This document shows positions 9,036 to 17,332 of a stretch of DNA of 64,000 bases, one piece after another. Below the pieces are notes generated by a model that worked only from the letters and a program-made list of their open reading frames with translations, made no database searches and was not told the DNA's origin. A program made the position numbers and the translations under genes. How positions within the stretch are numbered: the stretch's first letter is position 1; each line of letters opens with the position of its first letter. The DNA is from UBA12191 sp009937185 (GTDB taxonomy: Bacteria; Planctomycetota; UBA8108; UBA1146). Location of the stretch: the NCBI GenBank assembly GCA_938075155.1, contig CALJGL010000007.1, positions 62,001 to 126,000 of the forward strand, read 5' to 3'.

Positions 9036-9957
9036 CCCTCTCCTGCATATTTCTTCGACTCAATCGAGAAATCTCTCCACGAAGAATCTCAACGAGGGTG
9101 ATGAGTTCCGGACCTTCATCGAGAGCTTGAGGATGGTAGATCGCTCCGATGGTTCCTTTTTCGAGTGCCGACAAACCTGGAATTCCGATATACGCAGCGG
9201 CGATTTGTTCCCGGGAGGGTCCAGCTTCTTCATTCGAAGGCACCAAATGCACGATGTAATCGGGATCGATTTCCACAAGAGATTCCAGTGATAACTGCGG
9301 AGCCCCTTGTAAGGGCACCTCGAACGGATGCCTAAATCCTGCGGCATGAAGTACTTGCCCATGAAGAGAAGATTCACGAATCACCCAAGGGCCACCGCTT
9401 CTGTCCATCTCTCCTCCTATAACGAGAAGAACACGGGGAGCATCAGGAGTGACTCTCGATGCGAGCGAGGTTCTTAACTGTTCGGAGAGAGACAGAGCCG
9501 CCTCTAGATTCCCACTGATCTTTCCAAGCTTCTCCACACTGGTGCACATCTGATCCACGCTCGACCAAGGAAGAATCACCGGCATTCCAATGCTTCTCAA
9601 AGAGTCGATAGGTACTCCCGCTGCCGCTCGCACCAGTAAAACCCTCGCTCCAGACCGAATGATTCTTTCCAAATCGGGAAGCAGCGCTGTTCCCCCACGA
9701 GGAAGATCGCTCTCGATATGACAATAATCACTCACGACCGCCAAGTTGGAGGTGGCGCCGATGGCTTTGAGTGTAGAAGTGATACAGGGTGCCAATGACC
9801 CCAATGGGTCGGCCGCTGGGCTTGAAGCGTCTTGCGAAACTAAAGTGTCTTGAGAAATAGGTTCCGAAAACCAACCTGCCAACAGTGTTGCGGTCAGTAC
9901 GAGGATGGTCACGGTGACCAATGCGATTCGATCGATGACTTCCTCCCTTCCATGCAA
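9019..9957 (-). CDS. BtuF-like substrate-binding protein of the fused ABC importer
   Basis: A 312-residue protein with an N-terminal hydrophobic segment (about residues 11-29) that can act as a signal anchor; there is no lipobox Cys. The remainder resembles the helical-backbone metal-receptor fold of BtuF/FhuD: APCITSTLKAIGATSNLAVVSDYC, PDLERIIRSGARVLLV, then a C-terminal lobe with GGEMDRSGGPWVIRESSLHGQVLHAAG. Such proteins capture cobalamin or ferric chelates outside the membrane. It overlaps the ATPase-permease fusion, which makes one complete importer from two genes. It follows the FAD/2Fe-2S subunit gene after 53 bases. The ligand cannot be read from sequence. Confidence 0.85.
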   Translation of the reverse strand: MHGREEVIDRIALVTVTILVLTATLLAGWFSEPISQDTLVSQDASSPAADPLGSLAPCITSTLKAIGATSNLAVVSDYCHIESDLPRGGTALLPDLERIIRSGARVLLVRAAAGVPIDSLRSIGMPVILPWSSVDQMCTSVEKLGKISGNLEAALSLSEQLRTSLASRVTPDAPRVLLVIGGEMDRSGGPWVIRESSLHGQVLHAAGFRHPFEVPLQGAPQLSLESLVEIDPDYIVHLVPSNEEAGPSREQIAAAYIGIPGLSALEKGTIGAIYHPQALDEGPELITLVEILRGEISRLSRRNMQERVVDEN

Positions 9958-10010
9958 CGGCCTCGACGAGTTCAGCCTTCAAGATAACCGATTCAGACAG
10001 GGAAGACTCC

Positions 10011-11555
10011 CTATCGGCTGGTTTCGATTCGAGCTTCCGGCGGAGCTACCGTCCATGGAGGTCGCACCGAGTCACTTCCCTCCAGAGCAGCACACATCGA
10101 ACTTCCCTCACACACTCTGCCTTGGCAATGACCCATACCCCACCGATGGATTAAACGGGCTTCTCTACGACTTACACATCCCGTTATTTCTCCAGCCCTC
10201 ACATCTTCGCATCGGCAGACGACATCCTCAGCCCCTGCAAGCTGTAAGACCTCATCTCGCAATGGATGCGCTTTCTCTATTGCCTGCCCCCAGAATCGGT
10301 GACGTCGGACTCTGGCCAACAACCTCGATCTCGGATTTCGCCCCGCTGAGACTATTCCTGCGACGAGTCCTTCATCAAGAGCCGATTCACTTCCTGCAAT
10401 ACCCGTAGACTCACCCGCACAAAGAACGCCAGGAACTCGGGTCTGTTGGTGCTCATCTACTCTGACAAAACCATCTTCATCTATCTCGCATCCCAACCCT
10501 GCTGCCACTCTCGATTCTGGAATAAGGCCATAACCCACGGCAAGTCCATCGACCTCCAGAGTTTTGATTCCTTGCGGAGTCCGAATACTGACTTCCTGAA
10601 CATGCTGCTGACCCCGCGCAGATGTCACCCAACTCGAGGTATACATTTCGACACCCCGCAGTGAGTTCCATAGTTCTCTCGCTGGCCTCCAACGAGATGG
10701 CGACAACAGGAGGGGAATCGCCAAAGCACTCCTATCGGCAAATGAAGCCTGCTCGACAACCACCACTGTTGCTCCCTCGCTCACAGCAAGTTTAGCAACC
10801 GCCAAGAGCAATGGGCCGGTACCTGCGACGACGAGACGCAGACCAGAGACCGGTAGACCTCCCTTGATCAATGATTGCAAAGCACCCGCTCCAACCACAC
10901 CGGGAAGAGTCCAACCCGGGAAGGGTAAAAATCTTTCTCGTGCCCCTGTCGCAATAACGATCGATGAACAAAGAACCCGGTGGCGAGTACCATCCTTGAC
11001 ACTTGCGACCTTCAGTTCTCTGGGTTTTCCATCGATCACTGAATATCCCTGAAGTCTTTGAACTCCTGCGATTCTTGCCCGTTCAATCCATGGGCGAGCT
11101 TCGACAGGTGGTGATCCCCTATGACTCCAAATACGCCCCCCTGGCCCTGGGGATTCGTCGATGATCGTCACAGTTTTCCCCAGTTCTGCAGCAGCACAAG
11201 CCGCCGCCAAGCCAGCGGGCCCAGAACCAATGACAGCGACGTCTGTTTCGAAACTCTTGGTTTCATGAACAGCGCTCACTCCCATCGAAGTTCTCAGAAC
11301 AGGTTGTTCTCGTTCGATTGTCATTCCCTCTTCGACGTTCACGAGACAGGTTCTGACTCCTCGAACTCCATTCACTGTCGCCCGGCATTCATGGCATGAG
11401 CCCATGGCACATAGAGCGCCCCGCGACTCCCCAGAAGGAGATTTCCTTACAGCGGAAATACCAGATCTCATCAATGCGGATGTCACAGTTTGGTGAGACT
11501 CCACCCGGAGAGTTGCGCCATCGACATGGATGCATATGGAATCACGCATGATCAT
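10011..11555 (-). CDS. 2Fe-2S/FAD oxidoreductase subunit, probable D-hydroxyproline dehydrogenase component
   Basis: A 514-residue chain with three modules. A plant-type [2Fe-2S] domain has ligands Cys49, Cys54, Cys57 and Cys70. An FAD-binding pyridine nucleotide-disulfide-type domain begins at VIGSGPAGLAAAC (109-120). A BFD-like [2Fe-2S] domain with four Cys lies near the C-terminus (VVCRCEDVR to CQGRVCEG). In HcnABC-type and hydroxyproline dehydrogenase systems the first two parts are often separate subunits; here they are one chain. It overlaps the DadA-like gene by about 14 bases. The pair most likely oxidises cis-4-hydroxy-D-proline to the pyrroline with electrons passed to an acceptor. 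The start may be ATG 11555 or ATG 11549. Confidence 0.88.
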   Translation of the reverse strand: MIMRDSICIHVDGATLRVESHQTVTSALMRSGISAVRKSPSGESRGALCAMGSCHECRATVNGVRGVRTCLVNVEEGMTIEREQPVLRTSMGVSAVHETKSFETDVAVIGSGPAGLAAACAAAELGKTVTIIDESPGPGGRIWSHRGSPPVEARPWIERARIAGVQRLQGYSVIDGKPRELKVASVKDGTRHRVLCSSIVIATGARERFLPFPGWTLPGVVGAGALQSLIKGGLPVSGLRLVVAGTGPLLLAVAKLAVSEGATVVVVEQASFADRSALAIPLLLSPSRWRPARELWNSLRGVEMYTSSWVTSARGQQHVQEVSIRTPQGIKTLEVDGLAVGYGLIPESRVAAGLGCEIDEDGFVRVDEHQQTRVPGVLCAGESTGIAGSESALDEGLVAGIVSAGRNPRSRLLARVRRHRFWGQAIEKAHPLRDEVLQLAGAEDVVCRCEDVRAGEITGCVSRREARLIHRWGMGHCQGRVCEGSSMCAALEGSDSVRPPWTVAPPEARIETSR

Positions 11556-12726
11556 TCTCTTGTTTCGTCAAAGCAGAACTGTCTTTATAGGGCCTAGCAG
11601 GATCCCATGGCCAAGGGTCCAATGTGCATGACTCCCCCATAATTCTCTGTCGTATCAACTCTGCAGCTGCCGGAGCTTGGGTAATTCCCAAACCTTCAAA
11701 TCCTGCAGCGATCCAAGTTCTTTGGAGTCCAGGCACCGGACCTAGTAAAGGTTTTCCATCACTGGTGGCAGCCCGCGCGCCCGTCCATGTCCTGAGAATC
11801 GGTAGTGTCTTTACTGAAGGGACGAATCGTTCACACCGGTCGATCACTCTCATCATCATATTGGGATCGACAGGCCCGGGTTCACCCGGTCTACGCGAAG
11901 ACCCCAGACATAGTTGATCTGTTTGCCGAGGAAGAATAGCGCATGCGACCGAACCCGCTTTCGAGCCCGCTTGTGAAGTACTGTGAGCAGCCTTCTGGTA
12001 TCCCGCTTCAACAATGTGATGATCCAGTATTCGTGTGCCCCTAGCAGTAATGGCGAGATGCCCCTCTCTTGGATATAGAGAAACTTTCTCTGCCAATCTT
12101 GCACCCGCTTCTCCCAATATCGAAAGAACACTAATACCCGTGGCGACGATCACTGCTTCACCTTCAAAATTTCGACCGTCTGTAAGTTCCACTATCCCAT
12201 CACCGATATTTTTCACACTCACTCCATAGTGACATGTCACCTTCGGTGAAGCGTTCAGGAATTCTCTGGCAGCAGTGGGTGCATAGATAACACCATCATG
12301 AGGAACTCGAAGTCCACCCGCCAAATCGGGAGCCAAGGCAGGTTCCAGTTTGATCAATTGCCTTCCATCGATGCGCTCCGCAACAACTCCCACGCTCTCC
12401 AGTTTTTTTTGTGCGCCCTCCAGTTGAAGAAGAGTCTCTTCATCTTCTGCAATCCAGAGAGTTCCTGTTTCCCAATAACTATCTCTCTCTGACATCGGTG
12501 GAGCATCCGATCTCCAAAGCTCTCGACCCCTAAGACATAGTTTCAGAGTGTCGGTATCTCCTTCATTGACGACCACGTGACCCATTCCTGCTGCAGTCCC
12601 ACCCTGTAAGCCTGCTCCTGGCCCAGAATCGATGACGGTAACGCGGTTCCCTGCTCGCGCTAATTCTCTGACGCAAGCGGCCCCAACGATGCCGGCTCCA
12701 ACGACCAAGAAGTGAGGGATGGCCAT
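11542..12726 (-). CDS. DadA-like FAD-dependent D-amino acid dehydrogenase subunit, probable D-hydroxyproline oxidation
   Basis: A 394-residue DAO-fold flavoprotein with the N-terminal dinucleotide motif VVGAGIVGAA. It has the C-terminal FAD contact pattern around TWTGARAATSDGKPLLGPVPG and WIAAGFEGLGITQAP, as in sarcosine oxidase beta and D-proline or D-hydroxyproline dehydrogenases. ATG 12726 is chosen because it forms a TGATG overlap with the glycosyltransferase stop and has a GGAGG seven bases upstream. With the adjacent 2Fe-2S/FAD protein it should form a heteromeric dehydrogenase acting on the D-epimer released by the proline-racemase-family enzyme. A D-proline or glycine substrate is the main alternative. 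Confidence 0.88.
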   Translation of the reverse strand: MAIPHFLVVGAGIVGAACVRELARAGNRVTVIDSGPGAGLQGGTAAGMGHVVVNEGDTDTLKLCLRGRELWRSDAPPMSERDSYWETGTLWIAEDEETLLQLEGAQKKLESVGVVAERIDGRQLIKLEPALAPDLAGGLRVPHDGVIYAPTAAREFLNASPKVTCHYGVSVKNIGDGIVELTDGRNFEGEAVIVATGISVLSILGEAGARLAEKVSLYPREGHLAITARGTRILDHHIVEAGYQKAAHSTSQAGSKAGSVACAILPRQTDQLCLGSSRRPGEPGPVDPNMMMRVIDRCERFVPSVKTLPILRTWTGARAATSDGKPLLGPVPGLQRTWIAAGFEGLGITQAPAAAELIRQRIMGESCTLDPWPWDPARPYKDSSALTKQENDHA

Positions 12727-13829
12727 CAAGCCACCTCCATTGCCTGCTGATATACTTCAAGGGTCTTTTCTGCGCATCTCCCCCATGTGAAGGACCCTGC
12801 ATGATCGGCTGCCATACGCAAGGCTTGAGGAGATCTCGCTAAGGCGGAGTGCAGGGCAGAAGCAATAGTCTCCGCATCTTCCGGATCACACTGATCGCCG
12901 TGATCACCCGCAATTTCTGAAGTCGCTCCTCTTCTGGATATGACCACAGGAGTCTCACTGGCCAAAGCCTCTAACACGGGTAATCCAAAACCTTCGTAAT
13001 GGGTACAGAATAGAAGTGCTTTAGAAGACCGATACAAAGCCGGCAAGATGTCATGTCCACGCCAACCCACTTTGACAATTTGACCCGGGGAACGATCGAG
13101 AATCTTTTGCTCCAGCTCTTTTGAACCAAAGGTACTTTCACCCGCTATCACCAACGGAATTTCCGGTCCAAGATCTGCTTTCAAAAATCCATCGATGATT
13201 CCATCCAAATTTTTCCTACTAGAAATATCACCGACATACAAGATTCCGCCCTCCGGGATACCCGCTTGCTGAAGGATCTTACAAGAATCATCGGCATCTG
13301 CAGGAGACGGAGAAAAGACGGGATCAACTCCATGGTGAACGACAGAGACCTTTGCCGGATCACACTCTACATATTTAAGAAAGTCTCTACGAGTCGCTTC
13401 GCTAACGGCAATAATCATGTCGCAATCAACCGCCATCTTTCGATACCTATCAATTTTTTTCCGCTGAAACTCCGGCGTTGAAAAACGATGGCCGGAATCT
13501 AACCCCGGCAAAATATGAAACACATCATGCAAGGTCGCCACTTTTGGAAGTCCCCGAGAAGCCAATGGCCAACGAGGGACTCGTGCATCCGTCACATGAA
13601 TCACATCTGGATATTTATAAAGTGGCCAAATCGGTTCCTGAATCCAAAACTGATTTGCGGATTCAACATGAAGACGATGTTTTCTTAAATGAAAGTGGGA
13701 ATATCTTGTCCCCAAAGACAAAGAGATTCCTTTATTCATCAAGGCTTCTGCGAGAGCTTCTGTGTATCGCCCAATACCGGTAGGTCGAGGGGTACAAGAT
13801 GCGGTGGCATCAATAGCGATGCTGAGCAC
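12726..13829 (-). CDS. GT4-family glycosyltransferase
   Basis: A GT-B glycosyltransferase with the N-terminal GIGRYTEAL loop and the C-terminal family 4 signature region: YVGDISSRKNLDGIIDGFLKA, then HYEGFGLPVLEALASETPVVIS with its E-x7-E motif. I prefer the GTG start at 13829 (368 residues, beginning VLSIAIDATAS) because GGAGGGGG lies eight bases upstream. The longest frame begins at ATG 13889 and adds 20 residues that do not look like the family. The enzyme should transfer a sugar from a nucleotide donor in the cytoplasm. Its place between the epimerase and dehydrogenase genes of a catabolic operon is unexpected and its acceptor is unknown. Confidence 0.85.
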   Translation of the reverse strand: MLSIAIDATASCTPRPTGIGRYTEALAEALMNKGISLSLGTRYSHFHLRKHRLHVESANQFWIQEPIWPLYKYPDVIHVTDARVPRWPLASRGLPKVATLHDVFHILPGLDSGHRFSTPEFQRKKIDRYRKMAVDCDMIIAVSEATRRDFLKYVECDPAKVSVVHHGVDPVFSPSPADADDSCKILQQAGIPEGGILYVGDISSRKNLDGIIDGFLKADLGPEIPLVIAGESTFGSKELEQKILDRSPGQIVKVGWRGHDILPALYRSSKALLFCTHYEGFGLPVLEALASETPVVISRRGATSEIAGDHGDQCDPEDAETIASALHSALARSPQALRMAADHAGSFTWGRCAEKTLEVYQQAMEVA

Positions 13830-13892
13830 GATAATTTCCCCCTCCATAAATGAAACTCTGCAACTGAGGTTATCCTCAAGCCAGTGCACTCT

Positions 13893-14825
13893 CTACGTGG
13901 GAAATCCTGATCGGAAAGGGTCATCGTCTTCGAAAATCAATTGCCCCCTTGAGCTGTGATAAGCCCTTCCTCTAATCGTCGGCAATATACCTTGGGGTCC
14001 ATTCTCATATGTCGCCGAAAAGCGACTCCCCAAAATACTCTCCTGAATCCAGGTTTGACCCTCCTGAATTTTTCCTTTAGCCGCCTTCAAAGCAAGTGTC
14101 GCACTCGTGCCCGTCCCGCAAGGTGATCTATCCCATTCCATTCCTGGGCAAAGAACAAAACAACGAACTCCAAGCGGCTCATCTGGCAAATCCTCATGCA
14201 GTTCTACATGATCGATGGGAGCCCCTCCGATACCAGTACAACCCTGCAAATCCAACGCGATCCGAATCGCTGAAGAATATTTCACGAGTCGCGTTAAATC
14301 TTCGCGTTGAAGCGGTATTCCAGCAGCCTCTGTAATGAAAAACCAATTCCCGCCCCATGCGATGTCACCACAGACAACGGTTCCATTATCAAGAGTGATC
14401 TCTACATCTTCTTTGAACAGAAAACTCTCTACATTCTCTACCGAGATATCTCCATCGTCATGAAGTTTTGCTCGAACAATTCCTGCAGGAGTTTCAAGGG
14501 AACAAATCTTTCCCTGAACTCGTCCCATTTCTGAAAGTGCACGCACCACGCCGATAGTTCCATGCCCACACATACCCAATGGCCCAACATTGTTGAAAAA
14601 GATAACTCCTGCATCGCACTGAGGATTAGAAGAATCCAACAGGAGCGCTGCAACGATAGCTTCGTGGCCTCTCGGTTCGCGAACAATTCCAGCGCACAAC
14701 TCTTGGTGCTCCGATGCCAATCTTTGGCATCTCTCTGAGATCGTTCCATTTCCAAGATCCGGAAATCCACTGACGATGACTCGGGTGGGTTCGCCTGCGG
14801 TATGGAGATCATGAAATTCAATCAT
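13893..14825 (-). CDS. proline-racemase-family enzyme, probable 4-hydroxyproline 2-epimerase
   Basis: A 310-residue member of the proline racemase family. Both catalytic cysteines are present: Cys86 in MCGHG and Cys236 in DRSPCGTGTSA, with Asp232. The paired Cys argues for epimerase or racemase activity and against trans-3-hydroxyproline dehydratase, which has Thr at the second position. Together with the downstream FAD dehydrogenase, deaminase and semialdehyde dehydrogenase this identifies the first step of trans-4-hydroxy-L-proline breakdown (to cis-4-hydroxy-D-proline). An AGGAG sits five bases before the ATG. It is the first gene of the operon, 102 bases after icd, separated by a hairpin. 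Plain proline racemase is less likely. Confidence 0.9.
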   Translation of the reverse strand: MIEFHDLHTAGEPTRVIVSGFPDLGNGTISERCQRLASEHQELCAGIVREPRGHEAIVAALLLDSSNPQCDAGVIFFNNVGPLGMCGHGTIGVVRALSEMGRVQGKICSLETPAGIVRAKLHDDGDISVENVESFLFKEDVEITLDNGTVVCGDIAWGGNWFFITEAAGIPLQREDLTRLVKYSSAIRIALDLQGCTGIGGAPIDHVELHEDLPDEPLGVRCFVLCPGMEWDRSPCGTGTSATLALKAAKGKIQEGQTWIQESILGSRFSATYENGPQGILPTIRGRAYHSSRGQLIFEDDDPFRSGFPT

Positions 14826-14859
14826 CGACGCTCCTGCCGGGACACTATTGATGTGAGAG

Positions 14860-14890
14860 TCCCCGGTCTCCTGAAAAAGAAGACCGGGGA
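14860..14890 (-). promoter_or_regulatory. perfect hairpin between icd and the hydroxyproline operon
   Basis: TCCCCGGTCT (14860-14869) and AGACCGGGGA (14881-14890) form a 10-bp perfect GC-rich stem with an 11-base loop. No T-run follows on either strand, so it is not a canonical terminator. It may be a factor-assisted terminator, an mRNA stabiliser for icd, or an attenuating structure ahead of the epimerase gene. Confidence 0.5.
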
Positions 14891-14927
14891 GTATCTACCA
14901 CTGGCTTATTGACCGCCAGATTTCTGA

Positions 14928-16142
14928 CTACTGACGCTTGGCTTGAAGATTTTCATCCAACTTCGCGAGAAACTCTTGTGTCGTCATGAAGGGCGTATCT
15001 CCACTGACGAGCAGTGCGAGATCTTTAGTCATGTGCCCAGATTCCACCGTTTCGATACAGACGGCTTCAAGATCATCTGCAAACTGCTTCAGAGCTTCAT
15101 TCCCATCCATCCTTGCCCTGTGGGCGAATCCTCGCGTCCAGGCAAAAATGCTAGCGATGGGATTCGTGGAGGTCGGAAGTCCCTTTTGGTGTTGGCGATA
15201 ATGCCTCGTCACTGTTCCGTGAGCGGCTTCAGCCTCTACGGTATTACCGTCGGGGGTCATCAAGACACTCGTCATCAAGCCCAAAGAGCCGAAACCCTGA
15301 GCCACGGTGTCTGACTGAACATCACCATCGTAGTTTTTACATGCCCAAACAAATCCACCTGACCACTTCATGGCACATGCGACCATGTCATCAATCAAAC
15401 GGTGCTCGTATGTGATGTCAGCATCTTCGAATGCAGCTTTAAATTCTGCATCAAAGACTTCTTGGAATAGATCCTTAAACCGACCGTCATAAGCTTTGAG
15501 AATTGTGTTCTTCGTAGAAAGATAAACGGGCCATTTTCTCTGAAGGCCGTAGTTCATGCATGCGCGGGCAAAACCTCGAATCGATTCATCAAGGTTGTAC
15601 ATTCCCATGGCGATGCCCGCTTCTTCGAACTGCATCACATCGAAGTTCATGGTCTCTCCCCCATCTTCTGGGGTGAAAGTCATCGTCAATTTGCCCGCTC
15701 CAGGTACAAGGAAATCCGTGGCTCTGTATTGGTCGCCGTGTGCATGACGTCCAATCACGATGGGTTGTGTCCATCCAGGAACAAGCCTCGGTACATTTTC
15801 GCAAGTGATCGGTTCACGGAACACAGTGCCACCCAAAATATTGCGGATCGTTCCATTGGGGGAACGCCACATCTTCTTGAGACCAAACTCCTCAACTCGC
15901 TCTTCATCTGGAGTGATCGTTGCGCACTTCACGCCCACGCCGTATTTCTTGATCGCTTCTGCTGCATCAATCGTAATCTGATCGTCTGTTTCATCTCGTT
16001 TTTGAACGCTCAGGTCGAAGTACTTCAGCTCGACATCGACGTAAGGAAGAATTAAACGATCTTTAATAAACTGCCAAATGATGCGGGTCATCTCGTCGCC
16101 GTCGAGTTCGACAACAGGATGATCAACCTTGATCTTTTCCAC
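14928..16142 (-). CDS. icd: NADP-dependent isocitrate dehydrogenase, homodimeric eukaryote-like type
   Basis: A 404-residue protein of the type II (mitochondrial/cytosolic IDH1-like) subfamily: VVELDGDEMTRIIWQFIKD at the N-terminus, the substrate segment SPNGTIRNILGGTVFREPI at about 94-112, and the metal and NADP regions around DDMVACAMKWSGGFVWACKNYDGD and EAAHGTVTRHYRQ. It oxidatively decarboxylates isocitrate to 2-oxoglutarate in the TCA cycle. It lies between mutM and the hydroxyproline operon on the same strand; that operon also ends in 2-oxoglutarate, which may be coincidence or co-regulation. Confidence 0.97.
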   Translation of the reverse strand: MEKIKVDHPVVELDGDEMTRIIWQFIKDRLILPYVDVELKYFDLSVQKRDETDDQITIDAAEAIKKYGVGVKCATITPDEERVEEFGLKKMWRSPNGTIRNILGGTVFREPITCENVPRLVPGWTQPIVIGRHAHGDQYRATDFLVPGAGKLTMTFTPEDGGETMNFDVMQFEEAGIAMGMYNLDESIRGFARACMNYGLQRKWPVYLSTKNTILKAYDGRFKDLFQEVFDAEFKAAFEDADITYEHRLIDDMVACAMKWSGGFVWACKNYDGDVQSDTVAQGFGSLGLMTSVLMTPDGNTVEAEAAHGTVTRHYRQHQKGLPTSTNPIASIFAWTRGFAHRARMDGNEALKQFADDLEAVCIETVESGHMTKDLALLVSGDTPFMTTQEFLAKLDENLQAKRQ

Positions 16143-16290
16143 GATGGGTCTCCTTGATTATTATCCCCACTGGGGGGATCGGGGCTCTTCTATCAGCGTC
16201 TGATCTCGACGTGAATACTGATTCTAGATCGAGTCTGGGCTCGACGAAAGCAGACCCGAGCCGGGATGCACCCCAAAGATCCTGAAATGC

Positions 16291-17121
16291 TCAGCGTTGG
16301 CACTGACGGCAATAGAAAAGGGATCTATTGGAGAGAACTTCCCTCACGATTTCACTCTCACAGTGGTGGCAGGGCTCACCCTCACGTCCGTAGACATTGA
16401 AGACATGCTGGAAGTAACCTGTTTGCCCCTCAGGATCGACAAAGTCCCTGAGAGTACTCCCACCCTTGTCGACGGCACTTTGAAGCACGTCCTGCAGATC
16501 ATGAGCCAGTTTCCTGTATCGCTGACGGGCAATCCGTCCACAGGATCGATCCGGACGTATACCCGCACGCCAAGCGGCTTCATTGGCATAGATGTTTCCG
16601 ACCCCAGCCACGACCCGACCATCGAGGAGAAAGTCCCTCAATCTTCTCGTTTTTTTTCTGGAATATGCGTAGAGGTGGTCTCCCAGAGCGTCTCCGTCAA
16701 GGTCTTCATTCCCGATGGGCTCTGGACCCAACCCCTGAATCAGGGAGTGGGGTTCTGCCTCGGTTCCCGCCCAGGTCACGATGCCGAATCGCCTCGGATC
16801 GTGGTATCTCAGTTGACGATCACCTTCCAGATTCCAAATGACATGATCATGCTTGCGAAGCTCCTGAGTGGGATCTGCGATTCGGAGACTTCCGGACATG
16901 CCGAGATGGATCAATAATCGTCCGGAAGAGCTCTCCACGAGCAGATACTTTGCCCGCCGAAGGGTATCCCCCAAAATGGAACCCTCGAGTCGCGCTGAAA
17001 AGTCCTCAGGGACCGGTAATCGCAATCGGAATTGACGGACCTCCACCGACTCCACCATCAATCCACGGATGCGATCCGCGATTCCCCGGCGAGTGGTCTC
17101 CACTTCTGGAAGTTCTGGCAT
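16291..17121 (-). CDS. mutM: formamidopyrimidine-DNA glycosylase
   Basis: A 276-residue MutM/Fpg. The start is placed at ATG 17121 because the mature protein must begin MPELPEVE: the N-terminal Pro is the Schiff-base nucleophile and Glu follows it. The longest frame (from 17187) would add 22 residues and destroy that N-terminus. A zinc finger closes the protein (CHHC ... CRQC), and a helix-two-turn-helix with VGNIYANEAAW precedes it. The enzyme removes 8-oxoguanine and other oxidised purines from DNA. It diverges from topA across a repeat-rich 211-base region. Confidence 0.97.
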   Translation of the reverse strand: MPELPEVETTRRGIADRIRGLMVESVEVRQFRLRLPVPEDFSARLEGSILGDTLRRAKYLLVESSSGRLLIHLGMSGSLRIADPTQELRKHDHVIWNLEGDRQLRYHDPRRFGIVTWAGTEAEPHSLIQGLGPEPIGNEDLDGDALGDHLYAYSRKKTRRLRDFLLDGRVVAGVGNIYANEAAWRAGIRPDRSCGRIARQRYRKLAHDLQDVLQSAVDKGGSTLRDFVDPEGQTGYFQHVFNVYGREGEPCHHCESEIVREVLSNRSLFYCRQCQR

Positions 17122-17163
17122 GGAGCTCCATTTCTGGGTCAGATCCGAACTCTTCCCCGGATT

Positions 17164-17208
17164 CCTTAAAATACTATTTAAGGCCATTCAGAGGGTATTT
17201 TAAGGCCA
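17164..17208. repeat. inverted and direct repeats in the mutM-topA divergent region
   Basis: CCTTAAAATAC (17164-17174) and GTATTTTAAGG (17195-17205) are perfect 11-bp inverted repeats. The spacer contains TATTTAAGGCCA (17175-17186), a near-copy of TATTTTAAGGCCA (17196-17208) that lacks one T. Three related AT-rich half-sites between divergent DNA-metabolism genes look like a regulator binding region or a topology-sensitive promoter element. Confidence 0.5.
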
Positions 17209-17332
17209 AATTCGTCACTCCAGAGCCTCATCTTGAAAAAAAGATGCCTTGCACCAATAGGCCTCTACACGGTACCCGTAATTAAACGTCGCTTTTTTGG
17301 CGACCCAGTTACGAAAGGATGGCCGGTATTCC

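Noticed and set aside
16230..16270. Possible icd-mutM hairpin (GGCTCG with CGAGCC)
   Set aside because: Only six pairs, competing alternatives and no T-run on either strand.
16297..16917. 206-codon plus-strand ORF
   Set aside because: Opposite mutM, whose active-site residues and zinc finger are unambiguous.
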